Assembly (NCBI RefSeq): GCF_024347595.1
Contig: NZ_AP025506.1
Coordinates: 682,001 to 746,000 of the forward strand
Length of the DNA stretch: 64,000 nucleotides
Reading direction: 5' to 3'
Source of the DNA: Vibrio pomeroyi
GTDB lineage: Bacteria; Pseudomonadota; Gammaproteobacteria; Enterobacterales; Vibrionaceae
Translations under genes and position numbers: made by a program
Notes under the pieces: generated by a model
What the model saw: only the letters and a program-made list of their open reading frames with translations
Told to the model about the DNA's origin: nothing
The model's database searches: none
In this document: positions 54,452-63,606 of the stretch, in pieces
How the letters are laid out: every line of letters begins with the position of its first letter
Position numbering within the stretch: the first letter of the stretch is position 1

Positions 54452-54880
54452 ATGACGTCATTCCCAAGTTCTCCATTCGGCCAAGAAATTACCAGTGATG
54501 ATATTGTCGCAAAAATGCAGACTTTCAGCGGTTGGGAAGACCGTTATCGTCAAGTTATTCAATGGGGTAAGAAGCTGCCAGCAATGCCTGAGGAACTGAA
54601 AAGTGAGCAGGTTGTGGTCTCTGGTTGTGAGAGCCAAGTGTGGCTAGTTTCGCAGAATATCGACGGTGTTTGGTACTTTTGCGCCGATTCAGATGCACGT
54701 ATTGTGCGCGGCCTTATTGCGTTAGTGATGGCGGCATATGATGGTAAAACATCAGAGCAGATCCAAGCGTTCGACATTGATGGCTACTTCGCAGAGATTG
54801 GCTTGATTACGCATTTGAGCCCTTCAAGAGGGAATGGCCTTAAAGCGATTGTTGAGCAGATTAAAAGCCTCTCTGCTTAA
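54452..54880 (+). CDS. csdE: CsdE, SufE-family sulfur acceptor
   Basis: 142 residues (E. coli 147). The acceptor cysteine is Cys59 in VVVSGCESQVWL; other SufE marks are FSGWEDRYRQVIQWGKKLP and the late GLITHLSPSRGNGLKAI. It accepts persulfide sulfur from the cysteine desulfurase CsdA and passes it on, including to the tcdA system. Same strand as tcdA, 41 bases downstream; a terminator follows at 54972. Confidence 0.94.
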   Translation: MTSFPSSPFGQEITSDDIVAKMQTFSGWEDRYRQVIQWGKKLPAMPEELKSEQVVVSGCESQVWLVSQNIDGVWYFCADSDARIVRGLIALVMAAYDGKTSEQIQAFDIDGYFAEIGLITHLSPSRGNGLKAIVEQIKSLSA

Positions 54881-54971
54881 GCTTCTATCCGTTTGAGAAC
54901 TTCTTCCTATGTGAAATCTCCTTCGCTTAAGAACTTCTTCGTACAGATAAGCAAGCGACAGTATTGAAAAG

Positions 54972-54997
54972 AAACGGTGCCCAGTAGCACCGTTTTT
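54972..54997 (+). terminator. Rho-independent terminator of tcdA-csdE
   Basis: AAACGGTGC/GCACCGTTT 9-bp stem with 6-base loop and TT CG TTTT exit. It can also end the convergent OMP transcript. Confidence 0.9.
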
Positions 54998-55032
54998 CGT
55001 TTTAGCGGATAACTGAATAAGTCGATAGAAAA

Positions 55033-55512
55033 TTAGAAGTGGAATTCAGCGCTTACCGCGTAGCCATTCTCGATAACTTTTGCTTCGTACATTGTGTATT
55101 CAAGAGCAACACGAGCAGGGCCAATCATTACACCCGCACCCACACCGTAGTACACGTCGTTGCTGTCACCTAGGTTACTTTCAAAGTGTCCAATACCCGC
55201 ACGACCATAAATATCAAAGATAGTGATTGGCAAAGAAACTTTCGCGCTAGTTAGCCATGCATTCGAGTAAACGTGCTCGAAATCTTTGTGCGTATCTACA
55301 AAGTCAGCGTAGCCAGCTTCGATAGAAAGTAGGTCGTTGAATGCGTAACCCAAGTACAAGTTGTATCCGCTATTCTCATCTGTCATATCGATGTTTTCGT
55401 TCTCTACTTGGTACTCAGAATACAAGTAGCTTGCACCAATGTATGGGTCTGCTGAAGCTTGTTGAGCGGTAGTTAGCATTACTAGAGGAAGAACGATTGT
55501 TTTAAGTTTCAT
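55033..55512 (-). CDS. Small outer membrane beta-barrel protein
   Basis: 159 residues with a signal peptide (cleavage after QQASA). The mature part begins DPYIGASYLYSEYQ and alternates aromatic-rich strands (GYNLYLGYAFNDLLSIEAGYADF, in parts; VYYGVGAGVMIGPARVALEYTMYE), ending in Phe (AEFHF), the outer membrane sorting signal. This suits an eight-stranded OmpA/OmpX-like barrel. No periplasmic OmpA domain. Specific function unknown. It sits between csdE and csdA, which in E. coli are adjacent. Confidence 0.82.
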   Translation of the reverse strand: MKLKTIVLPLVMLTTAQQASADPYIGASYLYSEYQVENENIDMTDENSGYNLYLGYAFNDLLSIEAGYADFVDTHKDFEHVYSNAWLTSAKVSLPITIFDIYGRAGIGHFESNLGDSNDVYYGVGAGVMIGPARVALEYTMYEAKVIENGYAVSAEFHF

Positions 55513-55872
55513 TGTGTTGTCTCTATCTAAAAAGTTTGTATTTAAAGTGCTATTCCGTCAGCTTTAGGTCACCCATGATAAATGGCGGTTCTTGTTATTA
55601 ATGGCGATAGTCAGTTTGTTATCTGCGGTTAACGAGAACGGGGTGCATTGTGTCTTTTTTTAGAAATGACTCATCAATGAAGTCTTAGAAATCGATAAAA
55701 ACGAATAAGAGGGATATCAAGAAAACATCAAGTTAAAGAATATCAGCACCTTACGTTGGTAGGCGTTGGTTTGAAAAGAGAACGGTATTTATTTGGGAAG
55801 TGGAACTATTCTAGAGGAGGGGGATGTCTGGCTCGAATAATTGAACCAGACATTAATATCTTTAGTGGTGAT
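55513..55872. other. csdA-OMP gap with inverted repeat
   Basis: A 360-base gap. The OMP promoter should lie near 55530-55700. ATGTCTGG/CCAGACAT (55824-55853) is a perfect 8-bp repeat just past the csdA stop, probably a csdA terminator without a good T tract. Nothing else seen. Confidence 0.5.
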
Positions 55873-57084
55873 TTAGAGCATATCGACGGCTTTTTCAATG
55901 GCTGCAATTAGCTTTTCGACATCATCCATATTGTTGTAAATGCCAAAAGAAATTCGCACGGTTCCTTTTACGTTGAGCGCATCCATTAATGGGTGTGCAC
56001 AGTGGTGACCAGCACGAACGGCAATACCTTGCTGATCCAATAGCGTCGCAATGTCTTGATGGTGAACGCCATCCATAACAAACGTAATCACACTAGAATT
56101 TGGTTTGTAACCAAGGATCTGGATGTCGTCCAACTGGATGAGGGCTTGATAGGTTTTCTGTTGTAGCTGGTGGATGTGCTCCTCGACATCTTGTTGATCA
56201 AATTGATGCAACCACTCTATTGCAGTACTCAAAGCAATAGCCCCTGCGACATTTGGTGTGCCCGCTTCAAATTTGCCCGGAAGTTCAGAAAAAGTAGTGC
56301 CAGAGAAAGAGACACGCTCAACCATCTTGCCACCACCATGCCAAGGTGGCATCGCTTCGAGCAATTCAAGTTTGCCGTAAAGCACACCAATACCAGCAGG
56401 AGCATAGAGTTTGTGCCCAGAGAATACGTAGAAATCCGCACCTAAAGTAGCGACATCCACTGGCTCATGAACAATGCCTTGCGCGCCATCGACCACAACA
56501 ATAGCATCTATCTTATGGGCTTTCTCGATCACTTGCTCAATCGGTTGGCGAGTGCCAGTAACATTGGTTATCTGAGCCAGAGCAACAATCTTAGTTCGTT
56601 CTGTTAATAGAGAATCGAATGCATCAAGGTCGAATTCGCAGTCTGATGTCATTGGTACTTTTATGACTTTAGCACCGGTTTGTTCAGCCACAATTTGCCA
56701 AGGCACGATGTTGGCGTGGTGCTCCATTTCACTGACTAAGATCTCATCACCAGGTTGAAGGGTACTTCTTGCGTACGTTTGAGCAATGAGGTTAAGTGCT
56801 TCGGTGGCACCGCGAGTCCAAATAATCTCCTTTGAAGACGTAGCGCCAATAAACTGAGCGACCTTATCTCTTGCGGCTTCAAATTGACTGGTGGCTTGCG
56901 CGGTTAAGCTGTGGCTACCACGGTGAACATTGGCATTCTGCTTAGAGTAATATTGGCTAATGGCATCAATAACTACCTGAGGTTTTTGTGTGGTTGCCGC
57001 GCTGTCTAAGTAAATCAACGGTTGTTGGTTGATGGTTTGTGATAGCGCAGGAAACTGCTCTCGGATGTGATTGATATCAAGCAT
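55873..57084 (-). CDS. csdA: Cysteine desulfurase (CsdA/SufS class)
   Basis: 403 residues, class V aminotransferase fold. PLP lysine in YVFSGHKLYAPAGIGVLYG; earlier substrate/PLP motifs TRGATEALN, SEMEHHANIVPWQ and VVDGAQG; active Cys in VRAGHHCAHPLMD on a short type II loop. It removes sulfur from cysteine and hands it to CsdE. The group II form and the neighbouring csdE/tcdA favour CsdA over SufS; no suf genes are present. It is transcribed toward csdE from the opposite side. Confidence 0.93.
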   Translation of the reverse strand: MLDINHIREQFPALSQTINQQPLIYLDSAATTQKPQVVIDAISQYYSKQNANVHRGSHSLTAQATSQFEAARDKVAQFIGATSSKEIIWTRGATEALNLIAQTYARSTLQPGDEILVSEMEHHANIVPWQIVAEQTGAKVIKVPMTSDCEFDLDAFDSLLTERTKIVALAQITNVTGTRQPIEQVIEKAHKIDAIVVVDGAQGIVHEPVDVATLGADFYVFSGHKLYAPAGIGVLYGKLELLEAMPPWHGGGKMVERVSFSGTTFSELPGKFEAGTPNVAGAIALSTAIEWLHQFDQQDVEEHIHQLQQKTYQALIQLDDIQILGYKPNSSVITFVMDGVHHQDIATLLDQQGIAVRAGHHCAHPLMDALNVKGTVRISFGIYNNMDDVEKLIAAIEKAVDML

Positions 57085-57170
57085 CTATTCTTACCTAAAT
57101 CTTGGAAATTGGTGCCAGCATTACGCTGAGCGGTATCGTTATTTTATCGCGACTTGTTAAGCGTTGCTGA

Positions 57171-58064
57171 CTAATCTTGATGATTCCAGCTATTTTCTCG
57201 TTCTTTAACCATTGCGAACAGCTTTTGGTTAGTAGGTACTTCTATTTGATGCTTGAGTGCAGTCTTTAAGAGGTGCCCGGTAATGAAGTCGATCTCAGTC
57301 TTTCTTTGATAGAACATATCTTGCTTCATTGAAGAGTTGTTCTGTGCAGTGGCGTGAATAACCTTGTTGACGCTTGCTTCTAACTCATCAAATGAACAAG
57401 CAATACTTTCCGCCTGCATTACTTGCGTGAGTTCGTGAACAATGGAATTTAGCGTTTCGCTGAAGCGTTGATCGACCAGTTCCCCATTCTTGACCTGTTC
57501 CAATCCAGTCAGTGGGTTGATAGCACAATTGATAGCGAGCTTAGTCCAAAGCGCAGTTTTTATCTCAGGGTTCCAACTCACGCTCGGTAGGGCGTGTTCC
57601 AACACATCAACCAAAAAAGTGCACTGCTGACCTTTGAGGTTAAATGCTCCCAGCTGAGTTTGACCTAACCCTGTGTGAGAGACGCTATTACGGTCGGGTT
57701 TAAAGGCTGCTTGGGTAGTGGTCGCTAATACTACCGGATGAGCATCAATTTGAGTGGCTATCTCGTCTACTGCTCCCATTCCGTTGTGCATGAACATAAG
57801 AATGGTGTCAGGGTCGAGATATTGAAGTAACGGAGTGGTGGCTTCTTTCACTTGCCAAGCCTTGACCGTGACGATCACTAAGTCACTCGCAGATAGCTTT
57901 TCGATATTGTTGTTACGGAAGGAGAGTGAAGTTTGCTCATCAAGTGATAGGTCTATAGAGTTGTCAGAAGATCGACTCCACAAAGAGACATTATGACCAG
58001 CTTGAAGTAGTTTTATGGCCCACAAAGAACCAATCGCTCCGGGTCCAACAATTGTGATGTTCAC
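57171..58064 (-). CDS. panE: 2-dehydropantoate 2-reductase
   Basis: 297 residues. N-terminal Rossmann dinucleotide motif NITIVGPGAIGSLWAIKLLQ; later LMFMHNGMGAVDEI (conserved NGMG), and the active-site Lys region ALWTKLAINCAINPLTGL, then MKQDMFYQRKTEIDFITGHLL. It reduces ketopantoate with NADPH to pantoate for coenzyme A synthesis. It is upstream of csdA on the same strand with 86 bases between; it may be co-transcribed. Divergence at several positions means an alternative ketopantoate-reductase-like role is possible, but all core motifs are present. Confidence 0.92.
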   Translation of the reverse strand: MNITIVGPGAIGSLWAIKLLQAGHNVSLWSRSSDNSIDLSLDEQTSLSFRNNNIEKLSASDLVIVTVKAWQVKEATTPLLQYLDPDTILMFMHNGMGAVDEIATQIDAHPVVLATTTQAAFKPDRNSVSHTGLGQTQLGAFNLKGQQCTFLVDVLEHALPSVSWNPEIKTALWTKLAINCAINPLTGLEQVKNGELVDQRFSETLNSIVHELTQVMQAESIACSFDELEASVNKVIHATAQNNSSMKQDMFYQRKTEIDFITGHLLKTALKHQIEVPTNQKLFAMVKERENSWNHQD

Positions 58065-58121
58065 GGCAATTCCGAGATAAGAAAGAGATGCTGCAAGGAT
58101 AGCGAGGCATTAAATGAAAGC

Positions 58122-58150
58122 AATAAAAAATGGCACCCGAGGGTGCCATT
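58122..58150 (-). terminator. Rho-independent terminator of ompK
   Basis: TGGCACC/GGTGCCA stem with tight loop CGAG; minus-strand exit TTTTTTATTG. Confidence 0.9.
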
Positions 58151-58175
58151 TAGGAAACTTTTCTTAGAAGTTCGA

Positions 58176-58997
58176 TTAGAACTTGTAAGTTACTGCTAGG
58201 TAGTGACCTACACCAGAAGAGTCAACAGTTTGAGTCCATGGTAGTGCTTCACCATCTTCAAAGCCGTAGATATCTTTGTATAGTTTCAAACCGTAACCAA
58301 CAGCAAATTGGTCTGAGTGCCAGTAAATACCGTTAAACATCGCACCGCCGTTTGACGTGTTAGTGTTGAACTTGTTACCAGCTTTATCTTCCATACCAAA
58401 TTGGTAATCGATGTAACCTTGGTAAGAGATGAATGAACCGTTCTCGAAGAAGTAGAAAGGTTTGAACCAGTTAGTCGAGATTTGGAAGCCATTCCAATCT
58501 TTGTCATTACCGTAGTAAGAACCGTATAGGTTTAGGCCAACTTTACCGAACCATGGCACCATGATGTCAGAACCAAGACCGATCTTCTGGTTGTTTACGC
58601 CAGAGTTACCACCCCATTCCATAAGAGATGCAACGTAAAGTTCTTGAACTGGACCGAAAGAAAGATCTTTACCAGTTAGTCCGTCAAGAGACATACGAGG
58701 TGCGAATTTCATGAAGATTTTTTCTGCACCAGCTTTGTCGCTGCCTGGATCTGAAGTTAGGTTGAATACGTCAACATAACCATAAAGATCGAAGATTCCA
58801 GAGCGGCCGCCAAATTCCATCTCCAAGTAATCGTGAGTTGATTCTGGACCAGCGCCTTTCTCATCGATTGCAGCCATAAGGTTGAACTGCATCCACTTGT
58901 AATCGTTTTTGTGGATGTCGCCGTCAGAATAATCTGCTGCCATTACTGGAGCAGAAGTTGCTGCAAGTAGGCCAAGAGTTAAAAGTGATTTACGCAT
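58176..58997 (-). CDS. ompK: OmpK, nucleoside-specific channel (Tsx-family) outer membrane protein
   Basis: 273 residues from ATG 58997; the frame to 59072 would hide the signal peptide MRKSLLTLGLLAATSAPVMA. The mature barrel opens DYSDGDIHKNDYKWMQFNLM and ends TYKF, with FDLYGYVDVFNL and MVPWFGKVGLNLYGSYYG, the Tsx/OmpK pattern. In Vibrio it is the receptor of vibriophage KVP40 and a nucleoside channel. A CRP-like site 127-146 bases upstream is consistent with cAMP control, as for tsx in E. coli. Confidence 0.93.
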   Translation of the reverse strand: MRKSLLTLGLLAATSAPVMAADYSDGDIHKNDYKWMQFNLMAAIDEKGAGPESTHDYLEMEFGGRSGIFDLYGYVDVFNLTSDPGSDKAGAEKIFMKFAPRMSLDGLTGKDLSFGPVQELYVASLMEWGGNSGVNNQKIGLGSDIMVPWFGKVGLNLYGSYYGNDKDWNGFQISTNWFKPFYFFENGSFISYQGYIDYQFGMEDKAGNKFNTNTSNGGAMFNGIYWHSDQFAVGYGLKLYKDIYGFEDGEALPWTQTVDSSGVGHYLAVTYKF

Positions 58998-59123
58998 AAT
59001 GGAACTCTCTATGTTTGAAATAAGTAACCCGCTAATCCGTGCGTGTTTATATGTCCGAATGCCGAGCATCATAGCGATTTTGTTCTCAAATAAAAGTGAG
59101 ACGGAGTGAAAATTGCAATTATT

Positions 59124-59143
59124 ATAGTGAGGTCGATCACACT
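59124..59143. promoter_or_regulatory. CRP-cAMP site upstream of ompK
   Basis: AGTGA-GGTCGA-TCACA (59126-59141) matches the TGTGA-N6-TCACA palindrome at 9 of 10 positions. The rest of the 58998-59585 gap has a palindrome-like TGCATCCTGATGCA at 59178-59191 but no convincing gene; the 62-residue minus frame there is not credible. Confidence 0.75.
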
Positions 59144-59585
59144 AACGATCTAAATGATGGAACTTTAAGGTGGCAATGCATCCTGATGCACCCTGAGTTC
59201 TATTGATTTTGTGAAATCTGATTATTTTGTAGATAAATTGGTGAATTGCTGCTCTAAGCAAACGATTATACTAAATAGAGTGATATGCATATCAAAATCA
59301 ACAGTATTCTTTTCTATGTAGTTTATCCCCAGAAAACGACTAAATCTCTCCTCAGTTAGATCCTCTCTTTGATCTATTTTTAACCAACTCCGTAATGGTG
59401 GGGGAATCAATTGATGAACAACTCATGTGATGAGTAATTTGGAATGTGAGCCTTATTACTTTTCCCATCACAGATATTATTGAGACAGTTCACTGCACTA
59501 AATACTGAGAGAGAGTATTTGAAGATTTTTTACTGAGCTTATCTTTTGTGTGACGAACTGGTCTAACTTTTTGGAGAGAAGACCG

Positions 59586-60932
59586 ATGAAATATTCACCA
59601 TTACTAGCGGTAGCAATATCAGCGCTGTTCATTGTCGGGTGTGATGATGACGATGAACCTACTACACAACTTCAAGCTGTTCATGCATCACCCGATGCTC
59701 CTTTAGCTAATGTTATCGTCGACAGTCAGGCTCGATGGACTGGTGTCGATTATGCTCAAGCGTCTGGGTACGCTTCAGTAACAGAAGGGCAGACTTCAGT
59801 GCAAGTTGATGTTCAACTTCCCGGAGAGGCCGTCGCAACAGTAATACCTCAAAGCCAATTTAACCTGAGCCAAGACCTAGATTATACGGTGATGGTGGTG
59901 GGCGATGCCGATGGCTCCAATAACCCTGTAGAGGCTTTGGTTGTTACTCGCCCAACTGCGGGTACGGCAACCAGTTCAAGTTTAGATGTGCAAGTAGTTC
60001 ATGCAGCAACAGGTGTCGGCGATGTAAACTTGTATGTCACAGGTCCTAGTGATCCATTGGGTGTACCGTTGGGGACGTTGGCTTATAAAGATTTTACCGA
60101 TGTGCTCAATATTCCTGCTGGTCAATATCGTGTGAGACTTGAAACAGTAAGCGGTAGTGCTATTGCGTTTGATTCAGGAGAGATCACTCTCCCTGCTGGT
60201 AGTGAGTTAACCATTGCAGCCGTACCGAGAGCAGATTCTAATAGTGCTTCACCTGTTAAATTGATGGTAATGGATGGGTCGGGATCATCTTTAATCTACG
60301 ATATGGCAGAAACGGCAGAAGTCAGAGTAGGACATTTAGTTGATGGTGCTCCGGATGTAGACCCATTTGTAAATGGTTCGGCTTTTGCGCCTTTAGCCGA
60401 TTTGATGTTCAAGGAAATCCGAGGATTTATCGATTTGGCTGTGGGAAGCTACGATATTGACATCTTTGCAGATGGTACTACAACTAATGCACTGATTGAT
60501 GCGGATGGTGTCGCTGTATTTGCGGGTATGGATTACAGCATCTATGCGGTAGGGACAGTGAGTCCACTGAATTTGGAAGCCTTGGTTGTTCCAGAAAACC
60601 GTCGCCCGGTTGCGACCAGTGCAGTGTTAAACATTACGCACGCGGCGGCTAATCCAATTGCGGCTTCGGTTGATATTTACTTGACCGAGAACACGGGTAT
60701 TGCTGGCAGCACTCCTGCGCTGAGTGATGTGAAATTTAAAGATTATGTGAATGGTATTTATGTTGCAGCGGGAACCTATTATGTAACGATTACCGTTGCA
60801 GGTGACCCATCAACAATAGCGGTTAATTCAGCACAGGCGATATTAGCTAATGGCGTGGTGTATCAAGTTGTGGCGATCGACGATTCGGTTGGCACAGGCT
60901 TTAACCTTATTGTGAGTGATACAACAGACTAG
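59586..60932 (+). CDS. DUF4397 domain-containing lipoprotein
   Basis: 448 residues from ATG 59586 (GGAGAGAAG upstream). Lipoprotein signal with Cys at FIVGC, followed by DDDDEP, an Asp-rich stretch next to the lipid anchor. The mature part repeats a strand motif of the form (I/V)xHAxxxxxxVDxxV four times: LQAVHASPDAPLANVIVD, VQVVHAATGVGDVNLYV, VRVGHLVDGAPDVDPFV and LNITHAAANPIAASVDIYL. DUF4397 is an Ig-like beta-sandwich common in surface-exposed lipoproteins of unknown role. Single gene between two terminators. Confidence 0.85.
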   Translation: MKYSPLLAVAISALFIVGCDDDDEPTTQLQAVHASPDAPLANVIVDSQARWTGVDYAQASGYASVTEGQTSVQVDVQLPGEAVATVIPQSQFNLSQDLDYTVMVVGDADGSNNPVEALVVTRPTAGTATSSSLDVQVVHAATGVGDVNLYVTGPSDPLGVPLGTLAYKDFTDVLNIPAGQYRVRLETVSGSAIAFDSGEITLPAGSELTIAAVPRADSNSASPVKLMVMDGSGSSLIYDMAETAEVRVGHLVDGAPDVDPFVNGSAFAPLADLMFKEIRGFIDLAVGSYDIDIFADGTTTNALIDADGVAVFAGMDYSIYAVGTVSPLNLEALVVPENRRPVATSAVLNITHAAANPIAASVDIYLTENTGIAGSTPALSDVKFKDYVNGIYVAAGTYYVTITVAGDPSTIAVNSAQAILANGVVYQVVAIDDSVGTGFNLIVSDTTD

Positions 60933-60960
60933 CGTTTACTAAATCATTAATGACAAAGTA

Positions 60961-60989
60961 AAAGAGGGTAGCGTGAAGCTACCCTCTTT
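60961..60989. terminator. Bidirectional terminator between the DUF4397 gene and ampG
   Basis: AAAGAGGGTAGC/GCTACCCTCTTT 12-bp perfect stem with loop GTGAA between convergent genes. Confidence 0.95.
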
Positions 60990-61010
60990 CTATTCTGTCT
61001 TCTTTTTCTC

Positions 61011-62369
61011 TTATTCGTGGTTGGTTTTAGCTTTTTCTAGTAAATCTGTGAAAAAGTGGCGCAACGAATAGAGCATGATCAAACTTGGTATCACCATAAG
61101 CGCAGTAAGTATAAAGAAGGTTGACCAGTCATTGAGGTAATCAACCAATTCACCACTGAAGGAAGCCAGTGTGGTGCGACCGAAGTTACCTAAGGATGCG
61201 AGTAAGGCGTATTGTGTTGCTGAAAACGCTTGGCCTGTTAATAACGTTAGGAAAGAGACAAACGCAACGGTAGAAAAGGCAGTTGTGAAGTTGTCTACAA
61301 TGATGGTTGCCAAGAACAAGGTTTCACTCGGGCCAGTCTGGGCGATCCACGCAAACATTAGATTACTTGCTGCCATTGCTACACCGCCGATCATCAGCCC
61401 GCGTACAATACCGAATTTCACATTGAAGACACTGCCTACCAAAGTGAAGAATATGGTTGCTCCCCAGCCAATTAACTTGGAGTAGTGACCGATCTGTTCG
61501 TTACTGAAACCTATCTCTTTATAGAAGGTGATCGACATGCGACCGAGGAAGGCTTCACCTATCTTAAATAGGAACACAAACAGCAATAGAGTAATGGCAA
61601 CTTGAACGCCGTTTCTTTTGAAGAAATCATAAAACGGTTCAATTACCGTTACACTGAACCAAGCGACAAGCTTTGAGCCGACCACTTTATTGTGTCGCTG
61701 CTGTGCTTGTTCTTGTAGGGCTTCGCGTTGTGTAGTTGGCTCTCCGACAAAAAGAGTAAACAGCATTAATACAACAACGACACCTGCCATTCCGTAATAC
61801 ACACCATTCCAACCGATTGAGTCTGCATTAATAAAGGCAAGGTAGCCTGGTAGAGAATACCCTGTCCACCAACCAATTACGGCCATTGCAGAAGCTTGCG
61901 GCAGTTTTGATGCTTCGGATTTTGGGAAGGTATCAATACGAAATGCATCAATTGCGATGTCTTGCGTGGCTGAAGCAATGGCAATAGCGAGCGCCAACAT
62001 TGAGGTAAACGCCAAATTCTCTGCGGGATTGACGCCTGCGATGAATAAGGTGCCGATTAAAACAATGGTTTGGCAGAAAAAGATCCAACTGCGGCGCTGG
62101 CCGAGTATTGCGTGAAGCACCGGCAGTTTTACTCGGTCTACCAATGGTGCCCATAAAAAGTTAATCGCATAGACGGCAAACACACTACCAAAGTAGCCAA
62201 TGGCTGCTCGTGTTAAACCTGCATCTTTTAGCCAACCAGACATGTTGGATCCAATAAGAACCCATGGGAAGCCGCTCGAACAACCGAGCATAAACACCCA
62301 AAGTAGGCGTTTATCAAGGTAGCTGCGGAAAGTCTGCATCCAAGAAAGAGAGGGAGTGCCTGATGACAT
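61011..62369 (-). CDS. ampG: AmpG-type muropeptide MFS transporter
   Basis: 452 residues, 12 or more hydrophobic helices. N-terminus LLWVFMLGCSSGFPWVLIGSNMSGWLKDAGLTRAAIG (parts) and SATQDIAIDAFRID are AmpG hallmarks. It imports anhydro-muropeptides (GlcNAc-anhMurNAc peptides) across the inner membrane with the proton gradient for cell-wall recycling, the products of MltA and MltF encoded in this window. E. coli AmpG has 491 residues; this lacks the last two helices. It follows ppiA, but an intrinsic terminator lies between them (62386-62414). Confidence 0.94.
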   Translation of the reverse strand: MSSGTPSLSWMQTFRSYLDKRLLWVFMLGCSSGFPWVLIGSNMSGWLKDAGLTRAAIGYFGSVFAVYAINFLWAPLVDRVKLPVLHAILGQRRSWIFFCQTIVLIGTLFIAGVNPAENLAFTSMLALAIAIASATQDIAIDAFRIDTFPKSEASKLPQASAMAVIGWWTGYSLPGYLAFINADSIGWNGVYYGMAGVVVVLMLFTLFVGEPTTQREALQEQAQQRHNKVVGSKLVAWFSVTVIEPFYDFFKRNGVQVAITLLLFVFLFKIGEAFLGRMSITFYKEIGFSNEQIGHYSKLIGWGATIFFTLVGSVFNVKFGIVRGLMIGGVAMAASNLMFAWIAQTGPSETLFLATIIVDNFTTAFSTVAFVSFLTLLTGQAFSATQYALLASLGNFGRTTLASFSGELVDYLNDWSTFFILTALMVIPSLIMLYSLRHFFTDLLEKAKTNHE

Positions 62370-62385
62370 AGGGCGTCCTTGTATA

Positions 62386-62414
62386 GAAAAACGCCCTTAA
62401 GAAATAAGGGCGTT
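62386..62414 (-). terminator. Intrinsic terminator between ppiA and ampG
   Basis: On the minus strand AACGCCCTTA/TAAGGGCGTT, 5-base loop, then TTTC. It lies 17 bases upstream of the ampG start and may limit read-through. Confidence 0.85.
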
Positions 62415-62422
62415 ACATTGGA

Positions 62423-62971
62423 TTACTTAAGAAGGGTCACTTTAGTGATGACGATTGGGTCGACTGGGATGTCTGACATGCGGCCCATTCGCTTGGTTGG
62501 AATCGTCGCCATCTTTTGAACAACATCAAAACCTTCAGTTACTTTGCCGAATACTGCGTAACCTGGGTTACCGCCTTTTGCGTTCAAGAAATCATTATCA
62601 GAGAAGTTAATGAAGAACTGGCGAGTCGCAGAGTCTGGCGCATTAGTACGAGCCATAGCGATTGTTGCAGTATCGTTCTTCAAGCCGTTGCTGCCTTCAT
62701 TCTTGATAGGAGCATAAGTTGCTTGTTGATTCATGTCTTGATCGAAGCCGCCACCTTGCGCCATGAAACCAGGAATAACACGGTGGAAGATAGTACCTTC
62801 GTAGCTGCCGTCAACAACGTACTTTAGAAAGTTCTCAGCACTCACTGGTGCTTGCTCTTGGTTAAGCTCGATAGTGAAGTCGCCTAATGTTGTTTCTACG
62901 TTCACTTTAGGACCAGCCCAAACGCTCACGCTCACCAGCATTAGTGCAATAGAAGATAAAATGCGACCCAT
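62423..62971 (-). CDS. Cyclophilin-type peptidylprolyl isomerase, exported (PpiA-like)
   Basis: 182 residues with a signal peptide (MGRILSSIALMLVSVSVWA). The cyclophilin core has GTIFHRVIPGFMAQGGGFD, ARTNAPDSATRQFFINFSDN and YAVFGKVTEGFDVV, including the catalytic Arg of FHRVI and FFIN. It would catalyse prolyl cis-trans isomerisation in the periplasm. One base is shared with the yajG stop (TAATG-type overlap at 62971), so the two are co-translated. PpiA-like by location and length; PpiB is cytosolic and lacks a signal. Confidence 0.92.
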   Translation of the reverse strand: MGRILSSIALMLVSVSVWAGPKVNVETTLGDFTIELNQEQAPVSAENFLKYVVDGSYEGTIFHRVIPGFMAQGGGFDQDMNQQATYAPIKNEGSNGLKNDTATIAMARTNAPDSATRQFFINFSDNDFLNAKGGNPGYAVFGKVTEGFDVVQKMATIPTKRMGRMSDIPVDPIVITKVTLLK

Positions 62972-63540
62972 TAGAAACGTTCCTTCATGTAAGTTTGTAG
63001 CTCTTGGTCGTTGGCAATCTCTTTCAATACCAAGTTGATTACATCGTTAAGCACCATCGCGATATCATCATTTGAAGCGCTTAATGCACCTGTGCGAGTT
63101 GCAGTACCATTGAATGTTTTAACGAGCTTACCTTCCGGTGTCTCAGCCGTTACTTCAAGCGTTACTTTACCGTCCATTTGGTTTTCCATAATGGTGTGTT
63201 CTACGGTAACAAGTGCTTCTTGAATCTCTAAAACAATCGAGTTTTCGCTGTTTACGCTTGCACGGTAACCTTGAGACTCTAACTGTTGTGCTACCGCGTT
63301 CTCTAGAGAAATACGCATGTTCTGCTTAGCGTGAATTGGCTGAATATTTGAACGGCCACTATCAACCAGTGCAACGTATTGAGCGGCACGAACATCTTTA
63401 CTTGTTAGTGTGTATGTTTTGCCTTGTACTAGGTTGCTTGAGCTTAGTGAAGCTTCTGGCATTACATTGATCTGTTCTTGCTGAGGGGCTGAACATGCTG
63501 TCAAAGCCATAATAGAAGCAGCCAAAATCAGTTTTTTCAT
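62971..63540 (-). CDS. yajG: YajG-family lipoprotein
   Basis: 189 residues (E. coli 192). Lipobox ALTAC at about residue 16 after MKKLILAASIM. The mature part has the YajG pattern: VALVDSGRSNIQPIHAKQNMRISLENAVAQQL (in parts) and the late NDDIAMVLNDVINLVLKEIAND. It is an outer membrane lipoprotein of unknown function, next to ampG in many gammaproteobacteria. First gene of yajG-ppiA-(ampG); its start codon has AAGG upstream. The next gene in the same direction (rlmG) is separate. Confidence 0.92.
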   Translation of the reverse strand: MKKLILAASIMALTACSAPQQEQINVMPEASLSSSNLVQGKTYTLTSKDVRAAQYVALVDSGRSNIQPIHAKQNMRISLENAVAQQLESQGYRASVNSENSIVLEIQEALVTVEHTIMENQMDGKVTLEVTAETPEGKLVKTFNGTATRTGALSASNDDIAMVLNDVINLVLKEIANDQELQTYMKERF

Positions 63541-63606
63541 TCCTTTATCCTTTCTAAATTCACACCAGAAGCTCGGTATCTTAAATTCTTGTGAAGTCGT
63601 TTCTGC

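Noticed and set aside
59222..59410. 62-residue minus-strand frame upstream of the DUF4397 gene
   Set aside because: No start signal or recognisable sequence; lies in an AT-rich regulatory gap.
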